This document shows positions 36,554 to 45,108 of a stretch of DNA of 64,000 nt, piece by piece (within the stretch, counting starts at the first letter, position 1; each line of letters starts with the position of its first letter). The stretch is from Arthrobacter glacialis (GTDB taxonomy: Bacteria; Actinomycetota; Actinomycetes; Actinomycetales; Micrococcaceae): assembly GCF_002909445.1 (NCBI RefSeq), contig NZ_PPXC01000005.1, positions 62,001-126,000 on the forward strand, given 5' to 3'. Below the pieces are notes generated by a model. That model saw nothing but the letters and a program-made list of their open reading frames with translations. It was not told the origin of the DNA and did no database searches. Both the position numbers and the translations under genes were made by a program.

Positions 36554-37719
36554 GCGTTGTGTACTGCCTTACCGTCGGCGCCCACGGCGCTTTTATCGAA
36601 TTGGGGGTGGATCAGGCCGACACAGCTGTAGGGAAGGTCCGGCACCGCCTCCACGGGGACTCCGCGTTGTTGCGCCAGCAGTAGCACGTGGGCCACGTCG
36701 TCCATGGCGTCAGGGTTGACCAGCACACGCCACGGGACGCGGCGCAGCAGCACGCGCGTGGTTTCACCCACGCCCGGTTTGACCAGGTTGACGTTGTTGA
36801 TTCCGTACTCTGTGCTGATCCGCTCCACTGCCTGCCAGCCCACCCAGGTGGGGGCCGGGGCGGCGGCTGTATGCTGCGCCAGCTGTTGTTCAACGGCTGC
36901 TTGAACTCCCGGAAAGTGCGCACAGATGGCGGCCAGGAAGTCGTTGGAAACGTCGGCCGGGGCCAGTTCGGCATAAAACTTGGCGCCGTGGAAATCGTGG
37001 GGGCCAATATGGTCGGTGTTGAAAACGGTGCGCGACACCAGGCCTGACACTGTCGAGTTCAGGCAGGCCGAGGGGATCAGGTAGTCCTCCCGGGTGCCGA
37101 ACATCGACACGCAATGCCCGGGATCGGCCAACACGGCAAGGTCATCCGGAAAACGGACGCCATCGCTGGCCGCGAAAGCGTCCAAGGCGGCGCTCAGCTC
37201 CCGTGAAATGGCTCCCTTGCCCGTCCAGCCGTCCACAAACAGTATCCGGGCAGGGTCAAAATTGGCTGCCAAGTACCGCAGCGCCGTTTGATCCAATCCC
37301 ACTCCGCGCACAATGCTCATGGTGAAGTGCGGCAAGTCCAAACCGTGAATCTGTTGGGCCCAGCGGCGCATCAAAATGCCAATGGGTGTGCCGGCGCGTG
37401 CTAGGGACACCAGTACGGGCCGGTTTTGGCGGGCGGCCAGGGCCAGCTCGGTCACGACGCCTACGGCCGTGGCAATACGCTCCCCGGCGCGTTCCACGGC
37501 TTCCTGGTACAGGGCCTGGTATTCGGGGCTTGGCGTGTACTCAACCGGCAGGGACTCGGCGTAGTTCGCCGCACCCGATTGGATGGCGTGCTCGCGGTCG
37601 GCTGTTGGCGCCTCCAAGGCAAGGTGGCTCAGGTCCTTCAACAACCAGGTGACCTCACTTGCCTCGTAGGAGCCAAAGTCCGGCCCGGTCAGGGGCGTGG
37701 GGAGTGGAAACTGGCTCAT
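36550..37719 (-). CDS. Ter-linked phosphoribosyltransferase with C-terminal Pelota domain (named StiP in databases)
   Basis: A 389-residue protein. Residues about 60-290 are a PRTase-like domain (PRTase_1 family) with the PRPP-loop-like motif ILFVDGWTGKG (159-169) and an upstream SLARAGTPIG. Residues about 300-380 match the RNA-binding Pelota-like domain (GETTRVLLRRVPWRVLV and following). Database names call this family cysteine protease StiP, but the visible motif is that of a phosphoribosyltransferase. The start overlaps the upstream gene by 4 bases. With the next two genes it forms the core of the predicted nucleoside-metabolite pathway of Ter loci. Confidence 0.85.
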   Translation of the reverse strand: MSQFPLPTPLTGPDFGSYEASEVTWLLKDLSHLALEAPTADREHAIQSGAANYAESLPVEYTPSPEYQALYQEAVERAGERIATAVGVVTELALAARQNRPVLVSLARAGTPIGILMRRWAQQIHGLDLPHFTMSIVRGVGLDQTALRYLAANFDPARILFVDGWTGKGAISRELSAALDAFAASDGVRFPDDLAVLADPGHCVSMFGTREDYLIPSACLNSTVSGLVSRTVFNTDHIGPHDFHGAKFYAELAPADVSNDFLAAICAHFPGVQAAVEQQLAQHTAAAPAPTWVGWQAVERISTEYGINNVNLVKPGVGETTRVLLRRVPWRVLVNPDAMDDVAHVLLLAQQRGVPVEAVPDLPYSCVGLIHPQFDKSAVGADGKAVHNA

Positions 37720-39215
37720 GGCTGATCCTTTGTGGCGGTGGCGGATGGTGCATCAGCGGGCAGGAGAACCACCACAACGTCGTCGGCGGCTGTTCGCAGC
37801 GCCCCCGCCAGTGGCGGAAGGTCGGTGGCGGGATGGCCCTGCAGAACCGCTTGCCTGTTGGTGCCCGGCTCCGGGAACACCACAATGGTGCCGGGGCGCT
37901 GCCCCGGTCCGTTGAGGTTGTAGGCAAAGCGCACGCCCGGGCCGTCGGTGGTTAGGTCGTGGCTGGCAAAGGTGAGTGCCCCGGCAATGGCATAGTCGTC
38001 CCGCGCGAGAGGGACTATGGGGGAGCGGGTGGTGGTGGAAAAACGCACGGCGATCTCCGGCAGCATGGCGGCCAACACATCGGCAACGGCCAGCGGCAGG
38101 AACATGTTCTCCTCGGTTCCCACCACAACCACAGGCCCGCGCAACGCCAGGCTGCTCAGATGTTCGGCGACCTGGCCGGCCACCAGCGCAATGGTGGCCT
38201 CCTGCGGCGGCGCGGCGTTGCCAAATCTGTCGCTGCGTACGGGCGCCACGTCCTGCGCCGCGAGCTCCAGCATGGACAACCGGCCGGGCTCCTCTGCTGC
38301 AACTACTGGCTGCGGCAGGGTGGCCAGAAGCTCCGCAGCCTGGTCCAGAATGTCATCGGCGAGCTCAACACGGCCCGTTCCCAATGCTGCCACGGCAATG
38401 CGGCAGCCCAGCTCATCGGCCAGCGCATCAAACCGTGCCCTGTCCGTGTCGCTGCGCAGGTCAATGAGGGCAGCCACCACATAGACGGGGTGCGGGATGA
38501 GCGCGTGCAGCTCGCGGATGGTGTTGATGACGGTGGAACCCGTGCTGAGCTCGTCGTCCACCAAAATCACGGGACCTGCCCCGTCAAACCAGTGCGGATC
38601 GGTGGGTGCCAAGCTGTGCGAGGTGGCGTGCGAATGCCCCTCTTCAAAGCCGGCCGCGGAGGGAATCCCCGGTGTGGCATGGCGGGTGGAGTGGATGTAG
38701 TAGGCGCCCAGGGCATTGGCCACCAGGCGCCCCAAGCCGGTGGCCGTCTCTGCATAGCCAAGGACCACGGCGCCTGCAAGCTGTGTGCGCATGCCCGCCA
38801 CCGCGCCGGCCAGGGCGGCTACGGCATCCGCGCGATGCCCGGTCGGGCTTTGCAAGACTGTTGCCAATTGCGTGGCGGCGTCCGCAAGAGCCTGGTCCGG
38901 AACGGCGTAGATGGGCATGGCCAGCCGGTCGCCGGCGTCGTACGTGAGCCTTGAAAGCTGCCTGGCAACAAAGGCGCCCAACAATTCCCCGGCGGCGATC
39001 ACCAGGGCAGGTTCGGTGGGGACATGTTTGGCCAGCACCTTGGAGACCAAGAGGTGCGCCCGTTTGGGGTTGCGGCGCAGCGCCAAACCAACCAAATCCT
39101 GCACTGCCACGGCGCTGCCGGGATCGGAGTGGATGCGGACTTTGAGGCGCTCGGCAACAAAGCCGCCGCTCCAGGCAGGGCCAGGCTGGAGGTGATCAGC
39201 GGTGGAAGTGTTCAT
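37716..39215 (-). CDS. phosphoribosyltransferase with TRSP domain (Ter module)
   Basis: A 499-residue protein. The N-terminal two thirds is a PRTase_2 domain with the PRPP-binding motif VILVDDELSTGST (216-228) and an upstream HATSHSLAP segment. The C-terminal part (about 330-490) is a TRSP domain, which occurs almost only after this PRTase. It is coupled by 4-base overlaps to the genes on both sides. The paired PRTases (this and the Pelota-fused one) suggest formation or exchange of a glycosidic bond to ribose phosphate; the base is unknown. Confidence 0.87.
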   Translation of the reverse strand: MNTSTADHLQPGPAWSGGFVAERLKVRIHSDPGSAVAVQDLVGLALRRNPKRAHLLVSKVLAKHVPTEPALVIAAGELLGAFVARQLSRLTYDAGDRLAMPIYAVPDQALADAATQLATVLQSPTGHRADAVAALAGAVAGMRTQLAGAVVLGYAETATGLGRLVANALGAYYIHSTRHATPGIPSAAGFEEGHSHATSHSLAPTDPHWFDGAGPVILVDDELSTGSTVINTIRELHALIPHPVYVVAALIDLRSDTDRARFDALADELGCRIAVAALGTGRVELADDILDQAAELLATLPQPVVAAEEPGRLSMLELAAQDVAPVRSDRFGNAAPPQEATIALVAGQVAEHLSSLALRGPVVVVGTEENMFLPLAVADVLAAMLPEIAVRFSTTTRSPIVPLARDDYAIAGALTFASHDLTTDGPGVRFAYNLNGPGQRPGTIVVFPEPGTNRQAVLQGHPATDLPPLAGALRTAADDVVVVLLPADAPSATATKDQP

Positions 39216-40405
39216 CTCATGCTCGCTTCCAGGAGGTCCACGAACGTGACGTTGGCGGCGGAAACACCAAAGGCATCGGCGCGCAACAAGGTCCGTTGGG
39301 CCCAGGCTTGGTGGGGTTTCATCTCATTCATTTTGTTCCCATAGGGGGATGCGGCGGCGCCGCCGCCAACGTTTGAAGCGATAGCCAGCGCATCGAGGTA
39401 TTCCTCATGGCTGACAACGCTCATGGCATGCACCAAAGCAACGTGGGTGGGATGGATGACCGTCTTGCCCAACAAGCCGTTGGCCAAATCCAGCTCAATC
39501 TCCCGAATCAGGGTGTCCAGGTTTGCCGTCATGATGCGTTTGCGCAGGTTCTGCTCGTCCTGGCGCGCAAACGGTGTGACACGCAATTGTGGACGCAGCA
39601 CCCGCTCAGTGTTGGAGTAGTGTTCCCAGACGGGACCGGAGATGACAAAGCCGCCCTCCGGCCGCCCCAGCACGTTCACAATATCCCCAATGACCCCTGC
39701 CACCACGTTGACGTCGTAGATGGTCAAATCTCGGGAGCGGCGCAACCCAAAGGTGCTGGACATGTCGGTGGCGCCTATCCGCACCGACAAAATGTCCTCG
39801 CGGTTGGCGGCCAGCAGCGAGTAAATGTTTGTCAGCGCAGCAGCCCGCGTCTCCAAGTGGATCACCGCGGGCGATTCCAGGATGGGCATGATGCGCAGCC
39901 GCCGTCCCGGCACTCCATCGGGGCTCTGTGCGCCGTCGAGCCCCAACTCGGTCTGAACCACATGCAATGCCTGCAGGAACGCGGCACCCTTGCCCGATTC
40001 GTTGTCGAACTTGGGGATCACAAAACCCGTCAGCAAGGACGTGGCGGCACCTGCACGGCGCGCCACCGAGAGCAGCTGTTCAGGTGTGCGGACGCGTACA
40101 AACAGCAAGGGCAGATCGTGCTGGTGCCCGGCGAGCGAAAGCAGGGTGGAAATGACGTTTTCCTCGGCCCGCGGCACTTCTGCGTCGGAGATGGAATCCT
40201 CCAGGCACAGCACCATGGACACGCAGCCCAGATCGCGTTGGCGCAGCACGTCCTTGACCAGGTCCAGTCGATTGGCCGGGGTGTACAGGGTGCCGCCCAA
40301 CGCCACCGCGAGGAATGCCGGGCTGCTGGCAGGGCTCACCTCCGCAGGGAGGCGGTGGAAGAGCTGGGCGGACTGGGATTCGGTCAGAGAGCGGAAATGT
40401 CGCAT
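39212..40405 (-). CDS. CitE-like C-C bond lyase (HpcH/HpaI fold) of the Ter module
   Basis: Start ATG 40405 (MRHFRSLTESQSAQLF) has AAAGGG 4 bases upstream. The 397-residue TIM-barrel protein has CitE-like elements: LYTPANRLDLVKDVL near the N-terminus, CLEDSISDAEVPRAEEN, RIMPILESPAVIHLETRAAAL and IRIGATDMSSTFGLRRSRD. The Ter-specific C-C lyase family is larger than CitE and keeps the acidic metal ligands. It overlaps the PRTase-TRSP gene by 4 bases and begins the four-gene biosynthetic set. By family it would cleave or form a C-C bond on an acyl-type substrate; the actual substrate is unknown. Confidence 0.87.
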   Translation of the reverse strand: MRHFRSLTESQSAQLFHRLPAEVSPASSPAFLAVALGGTLYTPANRLDLVKDVLRQRDLGCVSMVLCLEDSISDAEVPRAEENVISTLLSLAGHQHDLPLLFVRVRTPEQLLSVARRAGAATSLLTGFVIPKFDNESGKGAAFLQALHVVQTELGLDGAQSPDGVPGRRLRIMPILESPAVIHLETRAAALTNIYSLLAANREDILSVRIGATDMSSTFGLRRSRDLTIYDVNVVAGVIGDIVNVLGRPEGGFVISGPVWEHYSNTERVLRPQLRVTPFARQDEQNLRKRIMTANLDTLIREIELDLANGLLGKTVIHPTHVALVHAMSVVSHEEYLDALAIASNVGGGAAASPYGNKMNEMKPHQAWAQRTLLRADAFGVSAANVTFVDLLEASMR

Positions 40406-40453
40406 TAGCCCTTTCAAGCTGGGGCAGGGTTTGCGGCCCTGCAGGGAAGGAAA

Positions 40454-41302
40454 CTAGCGCCCGTAGGCGGAGGCTGGCGCCCTGTGTGTCATGGAAAAAT
40501 CAAACTCCGCCCAGACCTCAATGTCGGGCCAATCGTGCGGGACAGGCTCCGCGCGAAGCTCCAGAACATTGCCTATCCGGTGGACCAGCAGCACTATCTG
40601 GGTGCCGTTGGTGGCCGGGGGGACCGCAATGGATTCACCGGACAGCAGCCGCACACCCATGGCGGCGCTGCTGCGGTTGATAAAAATCGCCCGACGCAAC
40701 TCACGCACATGACGCAAAGAAATTAATGCGTCCTTGCCGTGATAGCCCACCAGTTCACGGTTCCCGGCTGTCATGACGGGAGTCCCCGCCTTGTGCCCGT
40801 CAGCAGTGGCGCCACCTGTCACGCGGCGCACGCTTTCCCATGCCACGGCCGAGCAACCGCTGACCACCATGGTGCCAACAGCCGATTCAAGGGCAGAGAG
40901 CCGCAACACCCGTTGGGCCAAATTCAGCTCATACAGCTTCGCGATTCCCGGGGCGGGGAAGAGCAGCTGGACCTCATGGTCCTCGTTTTGGGCCTTCTCA
41001 CGCTGGGCCGCCAACATTTGGGCCCGACCATCGGTGGCCAGCACCGGGGCTGCACCTCCCAGAACCAAGCCCGCGGGGCGCTGGGCACCCGTTGATCGGG
41101 CTGGCGGTTGGGGTGCTTGGGTTGCTTGGGGCCGAAGCGTCAGCGAGGGGCTGGATGCGGCCGGACTGCTGGGCGCTGTTGCGCGTGCGGGCACCGAAAG
41201 TCCGGCCGTTGCCGCGGCACCGGGTGCGTCTTGGGTGCGGCCCGGTTTTATCCGCCGCCGCAGGAAGGGCAGATCGGTGCGTGGGGTTGCAGGAACATTC
41301 AC
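40454..41302 (-). CDS. TerD-like protein with long disordered N-terminus
   Basis: A 282-residue protein. Residues 1-100 are Ala/Pro/Ser/Thr-rich, with a basic LRRRIKPGR near the start, and look disordered. The C-terminal 170 residues appear to follow the TerD strand pattern: LYELNLAQRVLRLSAL, then GKDALISLRHVRELRRAIFIN aligns with the GDDEQILIDL segment of TerD, and EVWAEFDFS ends it. The acidic calcium motif is missing. I assign it as a divergent TerD-like protein on this alignment and on position; the evidence is weaker than for the other TerD genes. It starts 9 bases after the degenerate TerD stop. Confidence 0.6.
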   Translation of the reverse strand: MNVPATPRTDLPFLRRRIKPGRTQDAPGAAATAGLSVPARATAPSSPAASSPSLTLRPQATQAPQPPARSTGAQRPAGLVLGGAAPVLATDGRAQMLAAQREKAQNEDHEVQLLFPAPGIAKLYELNLAQRVLRLSALESAVGTMVVSGCSAVAWESVRRVTGGATADGHKAGTPVMTAGNRELVGYHGKDALISLRHVRELRRAIFINRSSAAMGVRLLSGESIAVPPATNGTQIVLLVHRIGNVLELRAEPVPHDWPDIEVWAEFDFSMTHRAPASAYGR

Positions 41303-41311
41303 CGGGGCGCC

Positions 41312-41863
41312 CTACAGACTGATTCCGTAGTCCTTGGCCACTCCGGCCAAGCCTGTGCTGTAGCCCTGGCCCAGAGCCCGGAATTTCCAGTCCGTGCGGT
41401 GCCGGTACAGCTCACCAAAGATCATGGCGGTGACGGAAGCCAGCTGGATCGCAGCAATGTCAAAGCGCACCAGTTCGCGGTTTTGCGCGTTGGCCACCCG
41501 GATATGGGAGCTGCGAACCGAGGCGAAAGTCCCTTGGCCGCGAACCTCAGGATCCACATAGGCGAGGAAAACAATCTTGGCAACGTCCTGCGGGACCTGG
41601 TTGAGCAGAACATCAATTTGTTCCTGGTCCGCATCACCGATGAATGTCATGGACGCATCGGCACTGACCAGCTGGTTGAAAAAGACCAGATGGTCGTTGG
41701 AGATGGCCTTGCCGTCCGTGTTGCACATAAGCGCAAAAGGCACCAGTTCCACCTGCGGGCCATTGCTGGGGATGGTGTCCCAGCCCATGCCCACCACCAC
41801 GTGGTCCAGGTCTGGATTTTCAGCTGTCAGGGCGGCGTTTGCCCCCGGTACTAGTGCTGCCAC
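41312..41863 (-). CDS. TerD-family protein with degenerate calcium motif
   Basis: A 183-residue TerD-fold protein with GTG start. The pattern VVVGMGWDT, LVFFNQL and the C-terminal MIFGELYRHRTDWKFRALG is TerD. The two acidic calcium sites are lost: FDLDAS is replaced by VELVPFA, and DN-TGEG-GDDE by GDADQEQ. Canonical TerD proteins bind calcium through those acidic residues, so this copy probably has a structural or regulatory role. It overlaps the upstream gene by 13 bases, so the two are coupled. Confidence 0.88.
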   Translation of the reverse strand: MAALVPGANAALTAENPDLDHVVVGMGWDTIPSNGPQVELVPFALMCNTDGKAISNDHLVFFNQLVSADASMTFIGDADQEQIDVLLNQVPQDVAKIVFLAYVDPEVRGQGTFASVRSSHIRVANAQNRELVRFDIAAIQLASVTAMIFGELYRHRTDWKFRALGQGYSTGLAGVAKDYGISL

Positions 41864-42408
41864 TGTTGGCCCTCCAGACGCAATGGGTCCCTTTCTTGAA
41901 CTGGTTGTTGAAGTTGCAAGGCAACATCCTGGGCGGAAAATTTATCCGCCAAAAAGCGCCCATGGGTGGAGAGTTCCTCCACAGCGCCGATGCGAATCTG
42001 GTTCAGCAAGTCCGCAAGAGTTTCCTCAAGGGTGGCCAGTTGCTCCGCAAACATGAACGTTGCCTTCGATTCTTCGTCATGATGCGCCGGCGGCAAGGCC
42101 AGGTACGCCTGCAAGGGCGTTGGCACGTAGCTGGTGATCATGGCGTTGAGCAGCACCCGCTGCTCTGTGGAGCAGCCACGGACACTGATATCGGCCACAG
42201 CCTCCTGCATGAGGTCGCCCAGATGGCGCAGCTGTGACATGAGCAGGGGAGGCAGCTTGCTCCCTGCCCTGCGCACGGCAGAGCGCAAGCTGTCCACAGC
42301 TGTGCCCATCTCGGCAATCTCCTGTGCCACGGGATCTACTGCGGGGAGGTTTGGCTGCTGCGGTGCTGACCCGCCACCAAACCTGCCCGCCACAAAACGG
42401 CCAATCAT
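41851..42408 (-). CDS. helical Ter-operon protein of unknown function
   Basis: A 185-residue protein with a glycine-rich N-terminus (MIGRFVAGRFGGG) and then mostly amphipathic helix (PVAQEIAEMGTAVDSLRSAV, FAEQLATLEETLADLLNQI), suggesting a coiled-coil bundle. Small XpaC-like helical proteins accompany TelA in other bacteria, and this may be such a partner, but I cannot show homology. It lies between telA-like and degenerate terD genes and overlaps the latter by 13 bases. Confidence 0.75.
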   Translation of the reverse strand: MIGRFVAGRFGGGSAPQQPNLPAVDPVAQEIAEMGTAVDSLRSAVRRAGSKLPPLLMSQLRHLGDLMQEAVADISVRGCSTEQRVLLNAMITSYVPTPLQAYLALPPAHHDEESKATFMFAEQLATLEETLADLLNQIRIGAVEELSTHGRFLADKFSAQDVALQLQQPVQERDPLRLEGQQWQH

Positions 42409-42444
42409 CGCACTACCCTTGCTTCGTCGTCGGTACGTTCTAGG

Positions 42445-43638
42445 CTACTCCCGATCGGACTGGCGGGACCGCTCCAGGTACGGCTTGGCCTTGGCCAGGC
42501 CGTCTTCGAGGGCGTGCACGGTGCCTTCCATGTTCTTGGCGGCAGACGCCCGGAACGTGTCAATGGCATCCATGGTCTCAAAGACGTTGTCGAAGGCCTT
42601 TTGCAGCGTCTCAACACTGACGCCGGAGCTCGCGGCCTGCTGGTGAATGCGCACAGTTTGATCCTTGAGCATTTCACTGGTCTTCAAAATCATGTTGTTG
42701 GTGGTGGTGTTGATGGCATCGATCTGATCCAGCACCATCTTCTGGTTGGCGAGGGCTTGGGCCACGATGACGGCCGTGCGCAGGGCCGAAATGGTGGTGG
42801 TGCGGGCCCTGTCAACGCCCTTGATCAGTTCAAGGTTGTTTTTGCGGATCAAGTCCATGGCCAGGTAACCCTGGACGGACACTGCCAGCTGGGTCAGGAT
42901 GTCCTGGTGGCGCTGGCGGATGGGGAAGAGCACATCCGCTTCCAGCTTCTGGGCCTGCTCAATCTGGCCCGAGGCGCGGGTGGCGTCGATCTTCTCAACA
43001 CAGGCGCCATCCAGGGCCTTGGCGAACACGGCGTACTCGCTCAGGCTTTGCATGGTCTCCCAGAGCTTGACCTTTTCCCCTGCCAGCGAAGCATTGTCCT
43101 TGAGGAGTTCATCCTGGCCGGCCATGAGGGATTTGATGATGGCGTCGAGCTGGGTTTGTGCCGACTCGTACTTCTGGAAGTACTTGGCCAGCTTGTTGCC
43201 ACCGGGGATGAAGCCCAGGATCTTGCGGCCGGTGCTGAGGTCGGCGTTGTTGGGCGTCAGGTCCTCAACGGTGGTGCGCAGATCATTCAAGGTGCCGGCC
43301 ACATGGGCCTGGGCGCCGTTGCCGCTCTTCTTGGCTCCGGCAATGGAGGTGGTGGAGCGCTCCAGCATGCGGCTGGAGGCGTCCGAGGAGCTTGTCATCT
43401 CGGAGCCGGCCAGCTTGGAAATGCCATCCACCTTGCTGGTGAATTCGGGGCTGCGGGCATCGAAGTCGGCAATCTCGGCGATGAAATCCTTCGCCTGGCG
43501 GCTGATCTCCGCCTGACGTTCTGCCGGGACAGGCACCATTCCGGGTGCCTCTTCGGCCACAACAATGCCGGGGGCGTCAGGGGCTTTCAGCACGAGGGCA
43601 GTTTCGGACTCGGTGGGAGGTGTCAAAGGTGAAGTCAT
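42445..43638 (-). CDS. TelA-family toxic anion resistance protein
   Basis: Start ATG 43638 (MTSPLTPPTESETAL) follows a weak GGA site; in-frame GTG/TTG codons upstream lie in the hairpin region. The 397-residue protein is almost all alpha-helical, with the TelA core from about residue 90 (ILGFIPGGNKLAKYFQKYESAQ, LWETMQSLSEYA, and the C-terminal NNMILKTSEMLKDQTVRIHQQA). TelA proteins contribute to resistance to tellurite and to membrane-active agents by an unknown mechanism and occur in Ter operons. Nothing suggests a membrane anchor. Confidence 0.92.
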   Translation of the reverse strand: MTSPLTPPTESETALVLKAPDAPGIVVAEEAPGMVPVPAERQAEISRQAKDFIAEIADFDARSPEFTSKVDGISKLAGSEMTSSSDASSRMLERSTTSIAGAKKSGNGAQAHVAGTLNDLRTTVEDLTPNNADLSTGRKILGFIPGGNKLAKYFQKYESAQTQLDAIIKSLMAGQDELLKDNASLAGEKVKLWETMQSLSEYAVFAKALDGACVEKIDATRASGQIEQAQKLEADVLFPIRQRHQDILTQLAVSVQGYLAMDLIRKNNLELIKGVDRARTTTISALRTAVIVAQALANQKMVLDQIDAINTTTNNMILKTSEMLKDQTVRIHQQAASSGVSVETLQKAFDNVFETMDAIDTFRASAAKNMEGTVHALEDGLAKAKPYLERSRQSDRE

Positions 43639-43681
43639 AGTGAGATCCAATTTCCAGTTGCCAGGGGTGAAGTGATTGGGG

Positions 43682-43715
43682 CCCTGTTGCAGACGCGCCA
43701 ACGGCTGCAACAGGG
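43682..43715 (-). other. hairpin between terD and telA genes
   Basis: CCCTGTTGCAG (43682-43692) and CTGCAACAGGG (43705-43715) are a perfect 11-bp stem in the 153-base gap between the third TerD gene and the TelA gene. No U-tract follows on the minus strand, so an RNA-processing or partial-attenuation site is likelier than a full terminator. Confidence 0.6.
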
Positions 43716-43791
43716 GAGGGCGGAGGAGCTGGGTGGAGCCGCGCCCGCGAGGGTCCCAAGCCGAGGTACGAGGCTAGGGAGCGGGGGCGGA

Positions 43792-44373
43792 CTAGCCCAT
43801 GGGGACGCCGAAGTCGGACACAATTCCAGCCAGGCCGGAGGCGTAGCCCTGGCCGACTGCCTTGAACTTCCATTCGGCGCCGTTGCGGTAGATCTCCGCA
43901 AACAGCATGGAGGTTTCCGGTGCGGCGTCTTCGCTGAGATCAAAGCGGACGATCTCGTTGTCGTTGCTCTGGTTGATGACACGGCAGTAGGCGCCGCGCA
44001 CCTGGCCAAAGTTCTGGCCGCGCGTATCCGCCTGGTCGATGGAGACAACTATGACAACGCGCTCAACATCCGCGGCAACCTTCGTCAGGTCAATCAGGAT
44101 CTGCTCGTCGTCGCCCGCGCCTTCACCTGAACGGTTGTCACCGAGGTGGGTTACTGAGCCGTCCTTGGCTGTGGGTTGGTTGTAGAAAATGAAGTCATCG
44201 GCGGAACGAACCTTGCCGTTGGCGGCGACCATGAGTGCAGAAGCGTCCAGGTCAAACGCCTCACCAGTGGTGGTGCGGGGGTCCCAGCCCAAACCAACCA
44301 CGGCCTGCTGCAGGCCCGGATCAGTTTTGGTCAGAGAAAGGTTGTTGCCCTTTGCAAGCGTCAATCCAGCCAT
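43792..44373 (-). CDS. TerD-family calcium-binding stress protein
   Basis: A 193-residue canonical TerD protein: GLGWDPRTT, FDLDASALM, DDFIFYNQ, the acidic loop DNRSGEGAGDDEQI, and the C-terminal AEIYRNGAEWKFKAVGQGYASGL. The acidic residues of the two motifs form the calcium sites in solved TerD structures. It is about three-quarters identical by eye to the next TerD gene (44469-45050), so the two arose by tandem duplication. Cytosolic; implicated in tellurite resistance, phage resistance and stress. Confidence 0.95.
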   Translation of the reverse strand: MAGLTLAKGNNLSLTKTDPGLQQAVVGLGWDPRTTTGEAFDLDASALMVAANGKVRSADDFIFYNQPTAKDGSVTHLGDNRSGEGAGDDEQILIDLTKVAADVERVVIVVSIDQADTRGQNFGQVRGAYCRVINQSNDNEIVRFDLSEDAAPETSMLFAEIYRNGAEWKFKAVGQGYASGLAGIVSDFGVPMG

Positions 44374-44468
44374 GAGATCTTGTCCTTACGTTGTTGATAT
44401 TCGGAGGTGGCTCTTCTGGGAAAGAAAAGCCTGTGTGCTGTGCCCTGGGTTGGGCGAGGCACTAAAAG

Positions 44469-45050
44469 TTAGTCCAGAACAATTCCGTAGTCCGTGGCAA
44501 TGCCGTGCAGTCCGCTGGCGTAGCCCTGGCCGACGGCGCGGAACTTCCACTCCGCACCGTTGCGGTAAATCTCGGAAAACACCATGGTGGTTTCCGAGGC
44601 GGCGTCTTCGGAGAGGTCGTAGCGAACAATTTCGATGTCGTTGTCCTGGTTGACCACGCGGCAGTAGGCGTCACGGACCTGGCCAAAGTTCTGCCTCCGT
44701 GCGTCAGCTTGATCAATGGAGACAACTATGATGACGCGTTCAATGTCCGCGGAGACAGCATTGAGGTCGATCAGGATTTGCTCGTCGTCACCGTCGCCCT
44801 CGCCCGTGCGGTTATCGCCCAAATGCTTGACCGAGCCGTCTTTGGCTTCGAGCTGGTTGTAGAAGATGAAGTCATCGTTGTTGCGGACTTTACCGTTGCT
44901 GCCTACCAACAGGGCTGAGGCGTCCAGGTCGAAGGCTTCACCACTGGTGGTGCGGGGATCCCAGCCCAAACCAACTACGGCCTTGCTCAAACCGGGGTCG
45001 GCTTTGGTCAAGGATAGGTTGTTGCCCTTGGAAAGCGTTAGAGATGCCAT
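44469..45050 (-). CDS. TerD-family calcium-binding stress protein
   Basis: A 193-residue canonical TerD protein with FDLDASALL, DDFIFYNQLEAKDGS, the acidic loop DNRTGEGDGDDEQI and SEIYRNGAEWKFRAVGQG. It is closely similar over its whole length to the TerD gene that follows. It is separated from its neighbours by 58 and 95 bases, wider than the tight overlaps later in the operon, which leaves room for separate ribosome sites and high expression of these structural proteins (inference). Confidence 0.95.
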   Translation of the reverse strand: MASLTLSKGNNLSLTKADPGLSKAVVGLGWDPRTTSGEAFDLDASALLVGSNGKVRNNDDFIFYNQLEAKDGSVKHLGDNRTGEGDGDDEQILIDLNAVSADIERVIIVVSIDQADARRQNFGQVRDAYCRVVNQDNDIEIVRYDLSEDAASETTMVFSEIYRNGAEWKFRAVGQGYASGLHGIATDYGIVLD

Positions 45051-45108
45051 GAAAGCTAAAACTCCTTAGATACGAAGCTGTCGGAACGATTGAACTGTTG
45101 GCGACACC

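Noticed and set aside
42514-43632. 372-residue open frame antisense to the TelA gene
   Set aside because: Gly/Val/Leu-rich shadow translation; TelA signatures are on the other strand.
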